From Spinacia oleracea (taxonomy: Eukaryota; Streptophyta; Magnoliopsida; Caryophyllales; Amaranthaceae): a stretch of 64,000 bases of DNA. Both the position numbers and the translations under genes were made by a program. The stretch is from contig NC_079489.1 in assembly GCF_020520425.1 (NCBI RefSeq), positions 21,228,001 through 21,292,000 of the forward strand, given 5' to 3'. Below are positions 1 to 11,922 of this stretch, piece after piece. Below the pieces are notes generated by a model. That model saw only the letters and a list, made by a program, of their open reading frames with translations, had not been told where the DNA came from and did not search any database. Position 1 is the stretch's first letter, and every line of letters begins with the position of its first letter.

Positions 1-287
1 TTTTCTTATCCATAGTTAAAGATGTTAATGTTTGAAATCGTGCATTGGTAAATATGCCTAATAATTGTGTCATTTAAAATAGAACGGAGGAATTATAATT
101 TAGATATAAAATAGGGTTTTTCAACGTTGAACGTCTTGTGTTTCCTCGATTTCTAGTTGTACCCATGCATTTGAAATCTACTATAATGTACTCCTAAGTG
201 TAAAATATAGTCAACCTTATCCTCGTTCTTAATCTAACGTAATATGATCAACTTATTGTAGGAGACTTACATAGTTTTGTTGCTCAG

Positions 288-415
288 GGTTTGCAAATGG
301 TGGAATAAAAATTGACAAGGCAGCTGAAATTGTGGATGAGGCTTCCGGCAAGGCGAAGGGGAAGTATGAACAAGTGAAGGAGAAAACTTATGAAGTTATT
401 GATGAGGAGCTTTGA
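288..415 (+). CDS. 3' terminal exon of an LEA-like gene (partial, cut by window edge)
   Basis: The stretch after a TTGCTCAG acceptor reads open to a TGA at 413-415 and encodes about 42 residues rich in Lys, Glu and Ala, with the LEA_4-like periodicity seen in phrases such as KAKGKYEQVKEKTYEV. The protein ends in DEEL. The style (amphipathic, no Trp, few Cys) and the acidic C-terminus ending in EL match the complete LEA_4 gene at 22276-25535, so the two may be paralogues in a dispersed tandem pair. LEA_4 proteins are hydrophilic desiccation and cold protectants. The upstream exons lie left of the window, so signal peptide and length cannot be judged. It could also be another Lys/Glu-rich stress protein. 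Confidence 0.6.
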
Positions 416-1035
416 CTCTTATGGGTTCTCTTGCTTGTCTAAATGTTTTTCAAATTTCTATGCTTAAATTATATACAAGTATGTTGTACGTAATCTAATT
501 AGATTCATCAATGTTTAGTTTTGAGCTACATTAAATTCATTGTTATGTAAAAATTTAAGTTTGTCGACAAGTTAACAAAGTTAAAATAGACATAGACTGA
601 CAAAGTTAAAATTCAAGTTTGTCTACTATATAGTATAGTGTCAAAAATTATCAAATACTGCGTATCAACTAACAATATAAGTTGGTGAGAAATCCATCTT
701 ATGACTTATGACTTGGAGATTATCTTGTGAGTTGGTGAGAAACTTTCCTTGTGACTTGAAGGTCACAGGATCGAGACTTATCAATTGCGAAATGTTTGGA
801 AGAAGTAGTTGGAACCAACAATTGAAGAGATAATTTCTCACATGTTAGGACATGTCTAGGGACTATGGTTGCTAGAAAAAATCCTATGAAAAAGATATTA
901 TAAAAGAAATATAAATTTGGTCGACCAAGAGAACTTACAAGAAAATTAATGATAAGCATAAATATGGAGTTTTGCTTCTGTTAGTGCTTCTGAGTTTCCT
1001 CAATTTGTTGGAAAAAATGGGGTATTTGTAGAGAA
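416..1035. other. No gene seen
   Basis: AT-rich 3' flank of the left LEA-like gene. Short open frames here have no codon-like character. A local near-repeat (gttggtgagaaa twice, near 682 and 731) is present but nothing else is recognised. Confidence 0.5.
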
Positions 1036-1075
1036 CTAGTTGTTGGCCGACGCGCTAACGCGCGCCGTCCCCCAA
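1036..1075 (-). mobile_element. Helitron 3' terminus (minus strand)
   Basis: Read on the minus strand, a GC-rich hairpin (CGCGCGTTAGCGCG) is followed 11 bases later by CTAG and then a T. This is the hairpin-plus-CTRR terminus of plant Helitrons inserted between A and T. The matching 5' end should lie at a higher coordinate. A candidate is near 5967, where the minus strand reads TCTGATATACTATATGAG followed by GCCACGTG, which would make a 4.9 kb element. The 3' end is well supported; the 5' end is a guess. Confidence 0.6.
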
Positions 1076-1439
1076 GTTAGCAAAAAAATAATTGTGAAAT
1101 TATTATTGTCATAATATAGTAATTACAATTTGAAAGTTACTATATCTGTATTCACAAGAAAAGACACTTGCTACATGTGAAATCAAAAAGTGTAATTGAA
1201 TACATTCTTTATTTAATATCCATTTTGAAAGTTGTACGGAGTATTACATACAAACCAAGCTACGTATTTATCCTAACTTGAAACGTAACATATATGAAGT
1301 ATCATTATTACCAAAAAAAAAAATAATCAATAACTCATACATACAATAATTCAACAAATCTTGAGAAATACAACAGAAAAACAGATTTCAACATAAACAA
1401 ATCGCAACATTACGGAGAGAAAAGATTTTGACAACAAAA

Positions 1440-4400
1440 TAACATTCAACTTTTCCTGCTTGTTGCTTTTTTATCAGCAATGATCATGATCTTTGTGAAA
1501 GTTCCTGTTGCAAAACAAATTTAATATTATCCAGTTAAAATCAAATCAAAGACACACATTTATAACTTATTTCATAGATACAACTATGAAAATTCAAATA
1601 CTACGAGACAATGGAGCTTTTGCCAAATAATTTGTCTCTCCTAACTTGTATAGATTTTTTTATCCATATCCAACTTGTTTTCCTAGTTCTAAAAAACCCA
1701 CCAATGAAAAACCAATCCACACCTCACATAATCAGTCCCATTTTACAGTAGAAACTAAACTTTTCTATGCATTCTCAGGAAAATACAGAACCATTTATAC
1801 ATTGTCAATGCATAAATGCACAACATTGTCAACAGAAAAGTTTAAACATTGACGCTAGCAAACAATAGCAATCTAACAATAAGAAATTCGGTTCAAATAA
1901 GAAAACAACACAATGGTCAGCTTCATTTTTGTTTGATTGCTTTATAATTTTTATTTGTACCTCGATTATGAAAAACACTGTAACACATATTACAACCCCT
2001 TGGAAAAGGTTTAAATGATGCAATGCAAATCAATAAGATAGAGAAAAGGATTACATAATACAACCCCCTGGAGAACTTAGATGATGCAATAGTAATTAAC
2101 TGATGGAGCAAAGAATTATGCCCGGCACTCGATCAATCTACTCTATCATCAAACAAAAATACAGAGTACCATAATCAAATGACAATAAACGGTCCTTTAA
2201 CAACAGAACAGTGAGCCAATAACCATCTTCTGATGTATAGGCTAAAGTAAGTCTGAACTACTTGCTCAAATAGCTCAATCCCAGATGAACTCTTATATTA
2301 CCCCAAGACCTCTTAAACCTCCACAATAAAGACGTTTGGATAGGAAGGTTAAAGCACACTACTTTACCCTTGCAAAAATAAAGATACTGTTTCCAGATTA
2401 CACTAAACTAAAGACGGACAGAGATACCATTCCAAACAGAGTATACCAATATGTACCTAATCGAACAAACCAACAAAATCACTCCAAATTAAATTAACCT
2501 AATTTACACAATTCAAACTAATTACCGTAATAAGAAACACGACCAGGAGCTTAAATAATGCAACAAGAGAGACACTAAATAATACATAAATCCATATCTT
2601 AAACAATGCAACACCTCTTAGTTCAATTTATAAGCATGAGTTTTGAATATTGGAGAGTTTTCTTGAGCTCAACTCGGCTAACACCTTTAACAGGACCCAG
2701 ACCATTGACTACATTTAATAATATATACATGGTGCCACATTTCTAAGTCATACAAAGCGAGGGTCTCGGGGCTCAAATGATGTACGTAACCGTTCAGCTA
2801 AAATAAAATGTACAGAACCATTGAATGTTCATGAAACCTAGTGCTATCTAAGGCCACCTAAGATAGAAAATTACCCCTCATTAACTTGCTTGACTTGATT
2901 GATTCAATATATCTTTCTTGTTATGAAGTCCTGCACCATAAAATATACAGGAAGTGAATCATCCTATATATTGGGTGAGGACATAAAACATTCTCTCCTA
3001 TTGTAAGAGGCTTTAAAGTAATTAAACAACAAAATACCTCAAAATAAGTCCCCCAAGATATAAAAACATAATTTCCAAATCATGTACCTTTTGTTGAGTT
3101 GTTGAACAATGATGTTCCTTATCAGACTGTTCTAGTGATGCTCCTTATTAAGAACAATACACTGTACGAGGAAGAATTAAGGAGATGTCAGTGTACCTTA
3201 TCATTATTAAATAGAATCTCTTTCGAAGGGGATAAACTTATTTGGATGCCTTGGAGAATCGATGTTGAACCGAGGAGTGATCTTACTTTTTCAACTCTAA
3301 AACCAAAATAAACACAATTATAAAACTAATACTGCATATAAGCTTGTGAGATTAACGTTTGAACTAATAAAACAATACTGTATACCCAAATTAAAATTAA
3401 CTGAAGTTCATAAATTTATACAAATAACGCGAGATATAAAGAATACCCGGAAAAATAGAGATGGGAAATGAGCCCATGAAGCCCCATTGAGTGAACATTG
3501 TGGAGGAATTGACTGATAGTTGTATATCTCCATTGCTGCAAACACAATGTTACGAAAAGAAAGGAGTTAGCACAGCTGAAAAACAGCACAATCAAACAAA
3601 TTAAACACACAAAAAAATCAAATCTAATTTTCTCCTCAAAATTCAAAATAGCTACTCTAATCAAGGAAACAACCCAATGGCAACAAATCCATTGTACTTC
3701 AGTTATTTACGTTCGTATTTAAGTGTATCAGGACTTAATGTTTTAGGTGTTTCAGATCGACAGAAATTGAGTAAATAGTTTTGAGAACATTATAAGACAC
3801 ATTTTAAATATTATTGTAATTGAATCCTCGGTAATTAGACTTCCTACTGTACTATATACAACTACCTCTCCTTAGGAAGTCACATTATCTTACACAGATA
3901 TCTTTAATGAACTTCAAAAACATAAAATTATCGTATTATTTAGAAATCCTAAACCTTGCTTAAATGTCGATAATTTATCCCCCTTGTCCAACTGGAATTC
4001 GAATTCTTGTATGATTGTAGCCTTTATCACATTCTTCCTTGTAGCTGTTATATTCATATTCTTTTTTTCTGTGTATAACTCAGTCCTCCAAGATTTTTTC
4101 AAAACAATAAATAAGAAACTTACAAAAGGCATATTGGCAAAAGAAAAATAATGACTAAGAATCCAATCTCTAAACAAAAGTCTGCATATTTGAAGCTTGA
4201 TACAAAAACCGTTAGATGGCTTTCAAGAATTTTGTCAACAGATGCCATAACTTGAAAACGGAATGTATAAACCAGTTGCATCGGAAAAAAAAGTATAAAC
4301 CAGAATAATAGCCTAAATTGAAGAAATATAGTAACATACTACTTAAATTGACAAGCATACCAAGAAGGGTTTTCTTTCCCCTCGAGTGAGTTAAGTAGTA

Positions 4401-5870
4401 TACCATCATAGCTGCAAAAGCAACAATGCCAGTCTGAACTATGTGACATTATGCCTTGTTTTGACCACCCAATCCCCCAGCCCCTATTCACCCAAAAAAC
4501 TTAAGGATCTACAATCAAACTTTCTAATAGAGATTGCTCTTATACCATCTAGACCTACGTGATAGACAGTTAAGAATGGCTTGTTTTCATGTCAATCGAA
4601 TATGTCAATGTTCATATTTCATACCACCCAAGAAACGCAAGGATATATAGGCGAACTTTCTGAGATCAAGATAACGTACTTTGGCCAATCCACATTACTT
4701 CTAAAGTGGTCTTTGGTTTAAGAAGTGGTTACTGGAACTCCCATATGTTGCCACAAAGCGTGCGCATGACCATCTTCACTTGTAATTACCTGAAAATTTT
4801 CAAAGGCACTCACTAATAATGTGGATGGGAGGAAATAATGTGTATCTTTTTTCATCAATAAAGATCCCTCTACCATAACAAATTATAGAAGGATATATTA
4901 TTTTTCATCAGTAAAGGCCAAACACAATATTATCACCATCAGTAGAGGCATAAATATCTATACATTATGGAATTAAGTAATGTGTCATACTTGACAATTG
5001 ATTTACCTTAGAGAACATAGAAGCATAACTTTTGTCTATAAAGCAAATTAAGAAATAATTATAAAGTTGTTATATCCACTGCTTATGAGATAATTCTCGA
5101 ATTATCTCTCATAGTATAGAAACGATTTCAGATAAAAACAAGGAACAAAACTTGATAAATGAGCAAGATCTCGAGTTTACATCACCCATAAATTCTTGGA
5201 GGGGAAATTGATAAAATCATCACCCATGAAGTCTTGAAGGGGAAACCCTGATGCATTAGCGCCAAGAAGAGCAAAGCAATCTACAAGAAGTTAATACAAA
5301 ATTAGCATATAACTAAGAAAATACATATTTTTTAAAAAGAAAATAAAGAAATTGCGCACCAATGCAGTGTACTTGCAGTGTACCACTGGAAGAAATCTCG
5401 ATCCACCCACAACTCCATCCCATACCACATTCCTGGGAGAAAAATGACAGCAAACGAAAAGGGAGTCGGACTATGAGATTAGTAAATAATAACATAACCG
5501 AAATTCAATATTTTTTTCAAAATTAGCTCTCAAAACTAATCAAAATCCACCTAAAAACATACAAAATCAATTAAAATTATCTGATCCCTTCATAAATTAA
5601 ACAAATTCATGCAATGAGACACAAAATTAGTAGCCAATTCAATTAAAATCAGCCATAATGCACAAAATTCAACCATTAAAAGCAAGAACAAAACCCTAAT
5701 TCAAAAAGTCAGAGAAAAGAGCATACCAAAAGAGCATACCAGAGAGAAGCAGGAAAAACTAATAGTGAAGATAGAAACCTTGTCAAGCTTGCACAAATTG
5801 CAAGCTGTGTAGAAGGAGAGAGAAAATGTCGATGATACAGGAGGGAGAAGAAGGGGGCGAAAGAGATTGG
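1440..5870 (-). other. Exon-like fragments on the minus strand, origin unknown
   Basis: No long frame exists, but several short stretches on the minus strand are bounded by credible splice sites. A CT-rich leader without ATG ends in GACAAG|GTTTC near 5778. Two pieces, 5432-5360 and 5280-5177, join in frame. Single pieces lie near 4790-4735, 3541-3478 and 1512-1446, the last ending in a His-rich tail and TGA. I do not recognise the proteins. The position between a Helitron 3' end (1036) and a possible 5' end (about 5967) suggests captured gene fragments. Alternatives are a spliced non-coding transcript or a decayed host gene. The stretch otherwise holds AT-rich intron-like DNA. Confidence 0.3.
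5177..5432 (-). pseudogene. Two-exon protein fragment, unidentified
   Basis: On the minus strand a CTCCCAG acceptor precedes an exon from 5432 to 5360 with a GTGCGC donor. The next exon starts at 5280 after CTTGTAG and runs to a TAA at 5179-5177. Spliced, the frame stays open for about 58 residues and contains GWIEISSSGTLQVHC followed by GFPLQDFMGDDF. The mixed hydrophobic and acidic composition looks like real protein rather than AT-rich noise. No initiating Met or catalytic motif is visible and I cannot assign a family. It is probably the 3' end of a gene that was captured or lost its 5' part. Confidence 0.35.
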
Positions 5871-6034
5871 GGGAAGGGAGAGATCAGAATTGATGGGGGG
5901 TTGAACTCAGAGAAAGCAAAGGAAAATGATGAAAGCACGTGGCGTAATCTCATATAGTATATCAGAGCAAAAGGTAGTAACGAAAATGTGAAGAAAAATA
6001 AGGGCAAATTGGTATTTTAACTATTGGATGAATA

Positions 6035-7077
6035 GTGAAATATCATTCCTTGCTTTTAAAAGGTTATAGATTAGACGGTGGACAAAGTACACGTGGTGCG
6101 CCTGACGCAAGAAAAACGGTCACTTTGTCCCAGTTGAAAAATTATATATTTACTAATGGTCATTCTATCCCAGATCAAAAAATGTTAAAGGCGTATACTC
6201 ATCAAAGCATGGAGTTTACGCACAGCCATCGTGGTGATATGGTTACTCCTACAAAACGTGAAATAGCGCTGAGAATATCCGAAAGTAAATCACGCTTAAT
6301 AGAAAAAGTTATGCGAAAAACTATACTCTACAAATCCGTTGGAACATTGGGAGATAGATAAATCCTTTGCTAACTTAGTTTTAATGAATCATGACAAAGT
6401 CATTAGGGCAAGACAAATGGTTTATACTATTAAGACATATCAGAATTCAATGAACAAATAAAAAGACTTGTTGAAAATAAACTAATAAATGAAGTAGCAA
6501 AGTCCTCATAAATAGTCCTGCATTTAATGGTTAAAAACTTAAAAATCATGTAGAAGAAAATAAGAGGAAATTTTAGGATGGTAATAAATCATAAAAATGC
6601 TTAACGATATTAATGTATTTGACGGATATTATATTCCTAATTAAACAGTGTTATTTAATAGGATACAAGGAGCAATTTGATTTTCAAAAATGGATTGTAA
6701 GAGTGGATATTGGCAAATTAAAATGGAAGTGAATAGTATTCCATTAACAGTTTTTAGTGCTAGTTATGCTATTTGGATTAAAGAAGGCCCTCAAATATTT
6801 CAAAGAAGAAAAATAATATTCTTTAGAGAAATCAATCATTGTTGTTTAGTTTATATTAATGATATCATAATCTTCTCCAAAAGCCTTGAACATAAAAAAT
6901 TTAAAGGGTGTAACTCAGAAAAGTCTAAATCATGGTATAGTCCTTGGGAAGGATAAATATGTCTTTGCTCAACAAGAAATAGAATTTCTAGGTTTAGAAA
7001 TAAAAGCAGGACAAATTATTATACAAGATAGAGGAGCGTTGGGAGGAGGATTAGCTCTAACAGCCCTAGCAAGATGA
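6035..7077 (+). pseudogene. Endogenous caulimovirid (pararetrovirus) polymerase remnant
   Basis: Three short frames in changing phase show the reverse-transcriptase part of a Caulimoviridae polyprotein. The 6690-6956 frame holds the finger and palm region with the DCKSGYWQIKM block. The catalytic loop reads Y-I-N-D where active enzymes have Y-x-D-D, so a key Asp is gone. The 6886-7077 frame holds the thumb side (EIEFLGLEIKAGQIIIQ). Between about 6360 and 6690 the upstream part of the same domain can be followed only through frameshifts and stops. The 6035-6361 frame is probably an upstream polyprotein segment. Protease, RNase H, movement and coat domains are not seen. The copy is truncated, shifted and dead. 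Family membership is inferred from resemblance only. Confidence 0.7.
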
Positions 7078-7079
7078 GA

Positions 7080-7837
7080 ATGACACAACTCTCTAAGGGT
7101 CTAACGAAAAGAGGGTGACAAGTCAGACGGTTTGAGAAGGACCATTGTTGTCTGGAGAGGAAGGGTTACCCCAGAAGATTCCTCATCCGAAGAAATAGAG
7201 ATAATTGCTGGATCAAAGCGAGACATAATATCGATGGACTTAGTCCTATTCTCGGCAAAAGCCTTAACCTCTTCGTCAGAAGACAAAGAGACGAAGGGGA
7301 GGAAGTACAATAAGGAACCAGGCAGGGCTACTAGGCTTAACCAGGAAGTACAATAAGCCTTAAACAGAAGAAGCACTCATGTAGCCAGGGCTACTAGGCT
7401 TCTCACTATCGGAAGCGTCAGATATTGTAAACTGAAGGCCAAAAATAAAAACGAAAAAAGACAGAAAAGACACGGAAAAAGATCGAAAGAAAATTATAAT
7501 TAAAAGAAAAAAGAAATGAAGGTATAACAATGGCGAATAGCGAAAAACAAGGATACAACAATGGCGAAAACAAAGCAAGAGAGTCCAAAAAACGCAAAAT
7601 CCAGGAAAGGAAATGATATACAAGCAAAACGAAGAAACAACGGCAGAAATAAAAATTACCTGGAAATGAAGAAGAGGACAAAGAAAAAGTAGACGATCAG
7701 TTCTCAAACTTCGAGCAAAATGGCGAAGTAAAACCCAGAAAAAAGCAGCCATCAAACGCAACAAAAATACTGTCAAACGAACTGGAATTCACCACAAAGG
7801 AGAAAACAACAGAAAAATCGAGTCTTGAGGAGTGGTG
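7080..7837. other. Unassigned stretch with a short duplicated motif
   Basis: Follows the pararetrovirus remnant. The phrase cagggctactaggctt occurs near 7323 and 7387, the first copy next to ccaggaagtacaataag. The minus strand frame 7776-7360 is open but Phe/Leu-rich and low in complexity, apart from an acidic Ser-rich end, so I do not call it a gene. It may be more of the viral insertion or another decayed element. Confidence 0.3.
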
Positions 7838-8010
7838 TTTCTTATGGAGTAAAGTGTTCTTACGAGGCTCTCTCTCTCTCCCTCTCTCTAGAGAGAAAAA
7901 ATGTCAACGAGGAAGAAGAAAGAGTAGTCTGCAGATGAAATTACGAATATGCCCTTACTCTCCTATGTTCTTATGGAGTAAAGTGTTCTTACGAGAGTCT
8001 CTCTCTCCTA
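7838..8010. repeat. Direct repeat pair around a CT-rich tract
   Basis: The phrase tcttatggagtaaagtg plus gttcttacgag, followed by a CT dinucleotide run, occurs at about 7838-7880 and again at about 7969-8008. The roughly 90 bp between the copies contain no gene. It could be a local duplication or the ends of a small element. Confidence 0.5.
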
Positions 8011-8159
8011 AAATATTAATATTGCAATTATTTTCTTTTGTTTTATTGTTAACTACTCCGTAAATATGATCAACAAAAAACAAATCTGCTTATTAATAAA
8101 AAATTATTGAAATAAATAAATGAATAAAAAAAAGGAAAAAAAAATTGGCGGAAAAACTT

Positions 8160-8211
8160 CTCATCTAGGAATGACGCATATCATTCCTGGTGTCTGTTTT
8201 ATTATAATGTC
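8160..8211 (-). mobile_element. Fragment of a Helitron 5' end (minus strand)
   Basis: The minus strand reads CATTATAATAAAACAGACACC followed by AGGAATGATATGCGTCATTCC. This matches the subterminal part of the Helitrons at 55209-55627 (minus) and 46823-47314 (plus). The terminal TCTATTA is replaced by the neighbouring TIR element, so this copy is truncated. Confidence 0.5.
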
Positions 8212-8448
8212 GGCTCCGTTCTATTGGACTTATTTTGACTGAACTTATATTATCTGAACTTAACTGAACTTATTATATCTGAAAAAAACTTATTTTGTCT
8301 GAAATTAATTTACTTGTGTGTGAAAATGTCTGGAAAAAAGCTTATTTTTGCTGAACTTATATTATCTGAACTTATCTGAACTTATTTTGAACTTATCTGA
8401 ACTTATTTTGTCTAAAATAAGTCAAAATAAGTCGAACAGAACAGGGAC
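8212..8448. mobile_element. MITE with CTGAACTTAT repeats
   Basis: Imperfect terminal inverted repeats: the left end has TTCTATTGGACTTATTTTGAC; the right end, read in reverse, has TGTTCGACTTATTTTGAC. The inside is mostly reiterated CTGAACTTAT and its complement. The same internal words fill the larger element at 55779-57002, so the two belong to one family. Non-coding. Confidence 0.65.
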
Positions 8449-8841
8449 GTAATATATGGGCACTGCTTTTTGACTGATTATAAAATATGGGATTAAACTC
8501 GGCTAAGAAATCAGATTCGTGATCACTGATCAAGGAACATTACAATCTGAACAGCCGATTCTCCACAAAATTTATAATGTAGTGAACAGAACATAAGATT
8601 TACAAGAGAATAAATATGTTTGTGTGCAAGATGGTCTGACCAAAGACTTGCTTTCACGGGAGAAAAACCACAAGCATCGATTATTGTATAAAAATTTGTG
8701 AAGGATAACATAAATCCAGGAAAATCAATCTCAAATGTGTATCCGTATGTGGGGGTACAGAATGCGACAAAACTACATTTAACACTTGGAGTCCAAATAA
8801 TAGATCAAAGCAGAGTAAATATTACAGTAAGGAATGCTTTA

Positions 8842-11800
8842 TTATGAATTTGGAACAACAGAATTGTAGTGCTCACCAAGACCAAACGCGTGCTTGTGGT
8901 ATGATAGCTTGATACAAGAATTCAATGAAGCAGCACCATTGTATTCTTTACCCATTTCAACATCTGGAAAGGAACCTGAATATACAATTATGTGTTTCTT
9001 CAAACAATGTGTCAAAGCACCAAGCTCCAACTGCCCACCCCAAGCTGCCGTTGATTCCACCTCATTGCAATAGCTTTCAAATCTTTGACCCAAAGAATCA
9101 TCTGACTCTCCTTCAACCTCATGCTCTGATATGAAAAAGGGCAGAAATTCAGAGGTATGACCACGCATATAACTGGCCACCATTTCTCGAAGCTGCTGGA
9201 AATTGTATGGTGAAGACCCTCCTGACAAGTGACCTAGCTGATCTTCAACAGCTCGATAAAGGCAGTGGCCATCGGGTTTTACCTCGTTTATGGTCATTCC
9301 AAGTGGGTCCAGCTTTTTTTCCAATAACTCATCCTCAACAACTCTATCACTAGTGATGTTGCTTTGTTCCTCTTTTATTCTCTGCTCCCTTGCAGCTTCT
9401 TGCTGAGCTCTTTTCTCACGTCTCTTGACGCTTTTACTAGGCTTGTGATTATCAGCATTACTGGCAACAGATACTCCAGCGATTGCTTTTACAAGAGTGT
9501 CAAGGTTTCCCTTGTCATTTCCATCGGCATTAGTACTGCTATTATAGCCCAGTGATGAAAGTTCCTGCGCATGTTTTTCTCTGAGATTTGCAGACAGTTT
9601 CGCTATTTCCTCCTCAACTTGCTTCTTTTTTGCTTTCTGTTCTGCTTTGCTGCCTTTAGCTGCACCCTTTTTCATCTCAATCTCTTTGTTCTGTAGTTGG
9701 GCGATTTCTTTCCTGCAAATTTTAATTGTGGGAATTTGATAATAAACAATGAGATGACATTCTCCATCTATAGGTACATAGCTACAGTGGGAAAACTCAG
9801 TCCGCTCATACCAGAAAAAGAAAAACAGGTAACAAAAGTAAGCCTAAAAATCTGAGGTCACTGAAGTGAAACTGTTTCTACAATCTGAGATTCTGAGGTC
9901 ACCGAAGTAAAACTGTTTCTACAGTCTGAGCCATGGAAGTTCTTATTTAAAAATTAAAAAAAAATACAGATTACACTCAAAAATCATTAAAGTGAAACTG
10001 TTACTACAACTACAAGATCAGATTGTTGAAGTGGAATTTTGGGGTAGCTCAACTATCAAACTGGGGAACTTTACAACAGAAGTGAAAAGACACTCTTAAC
10101 CGACTTGTACAATCCAAAGAATTTTAAAGTTTGAACCATTTCCAACTTGAAACCAAATTAGCCAAACTGAAGATTCCCCAACCCAAATCCGACTTAACCA
10201 ACCTGTGTTTCCATATCTACTGGGCATGTTAGACATAATAACCAGAAACAAAATCTTATATTATATTTTGAGTGTTTTGCACTTTCACTTTTTTGGTACT
10301 TTGTTGGTTGCATTCCTTATGCAGCTGAAGTTAACGTATGACAGAGGTTGGCTTTCATCAAAATGAGTTATCAAGCATAGAGTAGCTATCAACAATCAAA
10401 GTAGTAGGTGCCACACACTCGTCCAAGGAAAGAAAATTATGATAAAACTAGAACAAATAAGTCAAAAGTAGCCCCCAAAGACTTCAATACATTCACCAGC
10501 ATTCACAGTTAGCAAGCAACTTTATTTTCATTGATGGCAAAACATGAAGCTACTATATCTTCTCCAAATCAAGGATTACAAATGATTAGCATGTGAAAGA
10601 ATCTAAACAGAATAGACAAGTGCATACTCCCCACAAACAAAAAATGATAATCTGAAAGGGGCAAGCGAATATCCAGAGTAAGCAACATAACAGGTTTCCA
10701 ACAGAAATAGAGAATAATGTGGGATATCCAACAAAAATAATGCAATGACTTCAGTAGAGTGAAAATTACACTTAAGCATGCTCAATATTCATAGAAAAGA
10801 CATTGCTTAACACAGTTTTTGCCAAAAACTATTATCTGTGGTTGTTAAATCGATAAGAAAAGTAGGTCTACTCTCCAATATTAGAGCACAGGACTATACT
10901 ATACTGCTCACCTCTTTCAATCTATAACAGTTAGCCTAGCCAAGAACGGCCCCTAGAAAAGTTCTCCTGGAAAAGAAACATCATGAGGCCATGACCCCTA
11001 AATCTACAGGTGCAAATTCACCAGGATTATAAAACAAAACTGTTAATACATTGACAATCCCCATAAAGTACAAATTCACCGGAAGTTTACAATCTGGGAA
11101 AAGCAGCTAAAGAAAATGTTCTGTACATTAGATATATCTCAGAAGCATAACTCAAGAAAATATGAAATTATACAAGCTCCAGATACTTCAGCTGCGATGC
11201 TCCCAATCAACACATAGCGAATTCAAAGAATGGCTGACAAATTTTAATAGCTTAAGACATGATTTGGATAGTTATACGTGTAGCTCCTTCCAAAGGTAAG
11301 GTTTAAATTGTTCAGTGTTACTTGATTCACTAATCCCCCACAACCAGGGAAACCACTATCCACTTATTCAGGATGCGCAAATTACAAAAGTTACACTATC
11401 AAGATTACGGAAGTTATTAGTGTATTTCCCATAGGCCTTAGCAATTCAAAGTACTGGCATACTGCATAGAAAATAATAACAAGTCCACAATATTGGTTTT
11501 TTCTCTTTCGATAACAAGTATCTAGAAAACGACAAGGCAACTAAATGGTTCTATAGGACATTTCCAAACGCATACAATAAGATTTCCCTCCTATCATACA
11601 TACCATCAGTTAAATTAAACTATACTCATCCAATACTTCGACCACAATACTCACCAACTTATGCAATCTTAGCGAAATACCCACTGCATAAATATCGTGG
11701 GTGGTCAACAAAAATAGGCATCTATTCAAATACCCAAAGGATATTAACATAAACAAGTAACATCCTGTCAATATATTGAACTGTTTGTGAAACAGAGACA

Positions 11801-11911
11801 AATTTACCTGTGCCTCGAAAGCATTTCATCACGCGCTTCTTGTTTCTTCACAGGTGCATTATCAAGGTTCTCTTGAGCCTCCACAGCCTCTATCTCATGG
11901 GTATCCTCCAT
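8842..11911 (-). CDS. OTU-domain ubiquitin protease, OTUD6-like (two coding exons)
   Basis: Coding exons are 11911-11808 and 9712-8842. The junction CAG|GTAAAT to TTTGCAG|GAAAG keeps phase, giving about 324 residues, the usual length for plant OTUD6-type proteins. The first ~150 residues are Lys/Glu-rich and helical, opening with [16 protein letters not shown] and [19 protein letters not shown]. The C-terminal half is the OTU cysteine protease fold. The catalytic block is [14 protein letters not shown], with Asp and Cys near residues 182 and 185. The catalytic His is in EHYNSV near residue 316. Such enzymes cleave ubiquitin chains in cytosol or nucleus. The closest Arabidopsis type is, from memory, OTU5 (At3g62940). 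The start is the first ATG after a TTGCAG acceptor at 11924, so a 5' UTR intron is likely, with a leader exon upstream near 12720-12915. An AATAAA overlaps the stop region. The gene looks intact. Confidence 0.9.
9713..11807 (-). other. Intron 1 of the OTU gene
   Basis: About 2.1 kb between the two coding exons, AT-rich, with near-repeated phrases such as tctgaggtcactgaagtgaaactg (near 9853 and 9893, shown here broken by small differences). No gene or well-bounded element is seen inside it. Confidence 0.6.
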
Positions 11912-11922
11912 CTTTTGACCCT

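Noticed and set aside
7360-7776. Minus-strand frame of 138 codons
   Set aside because: Phe/Leu/Ser-rich translation of an A-rich stretch, low complexity, no family resemblance.
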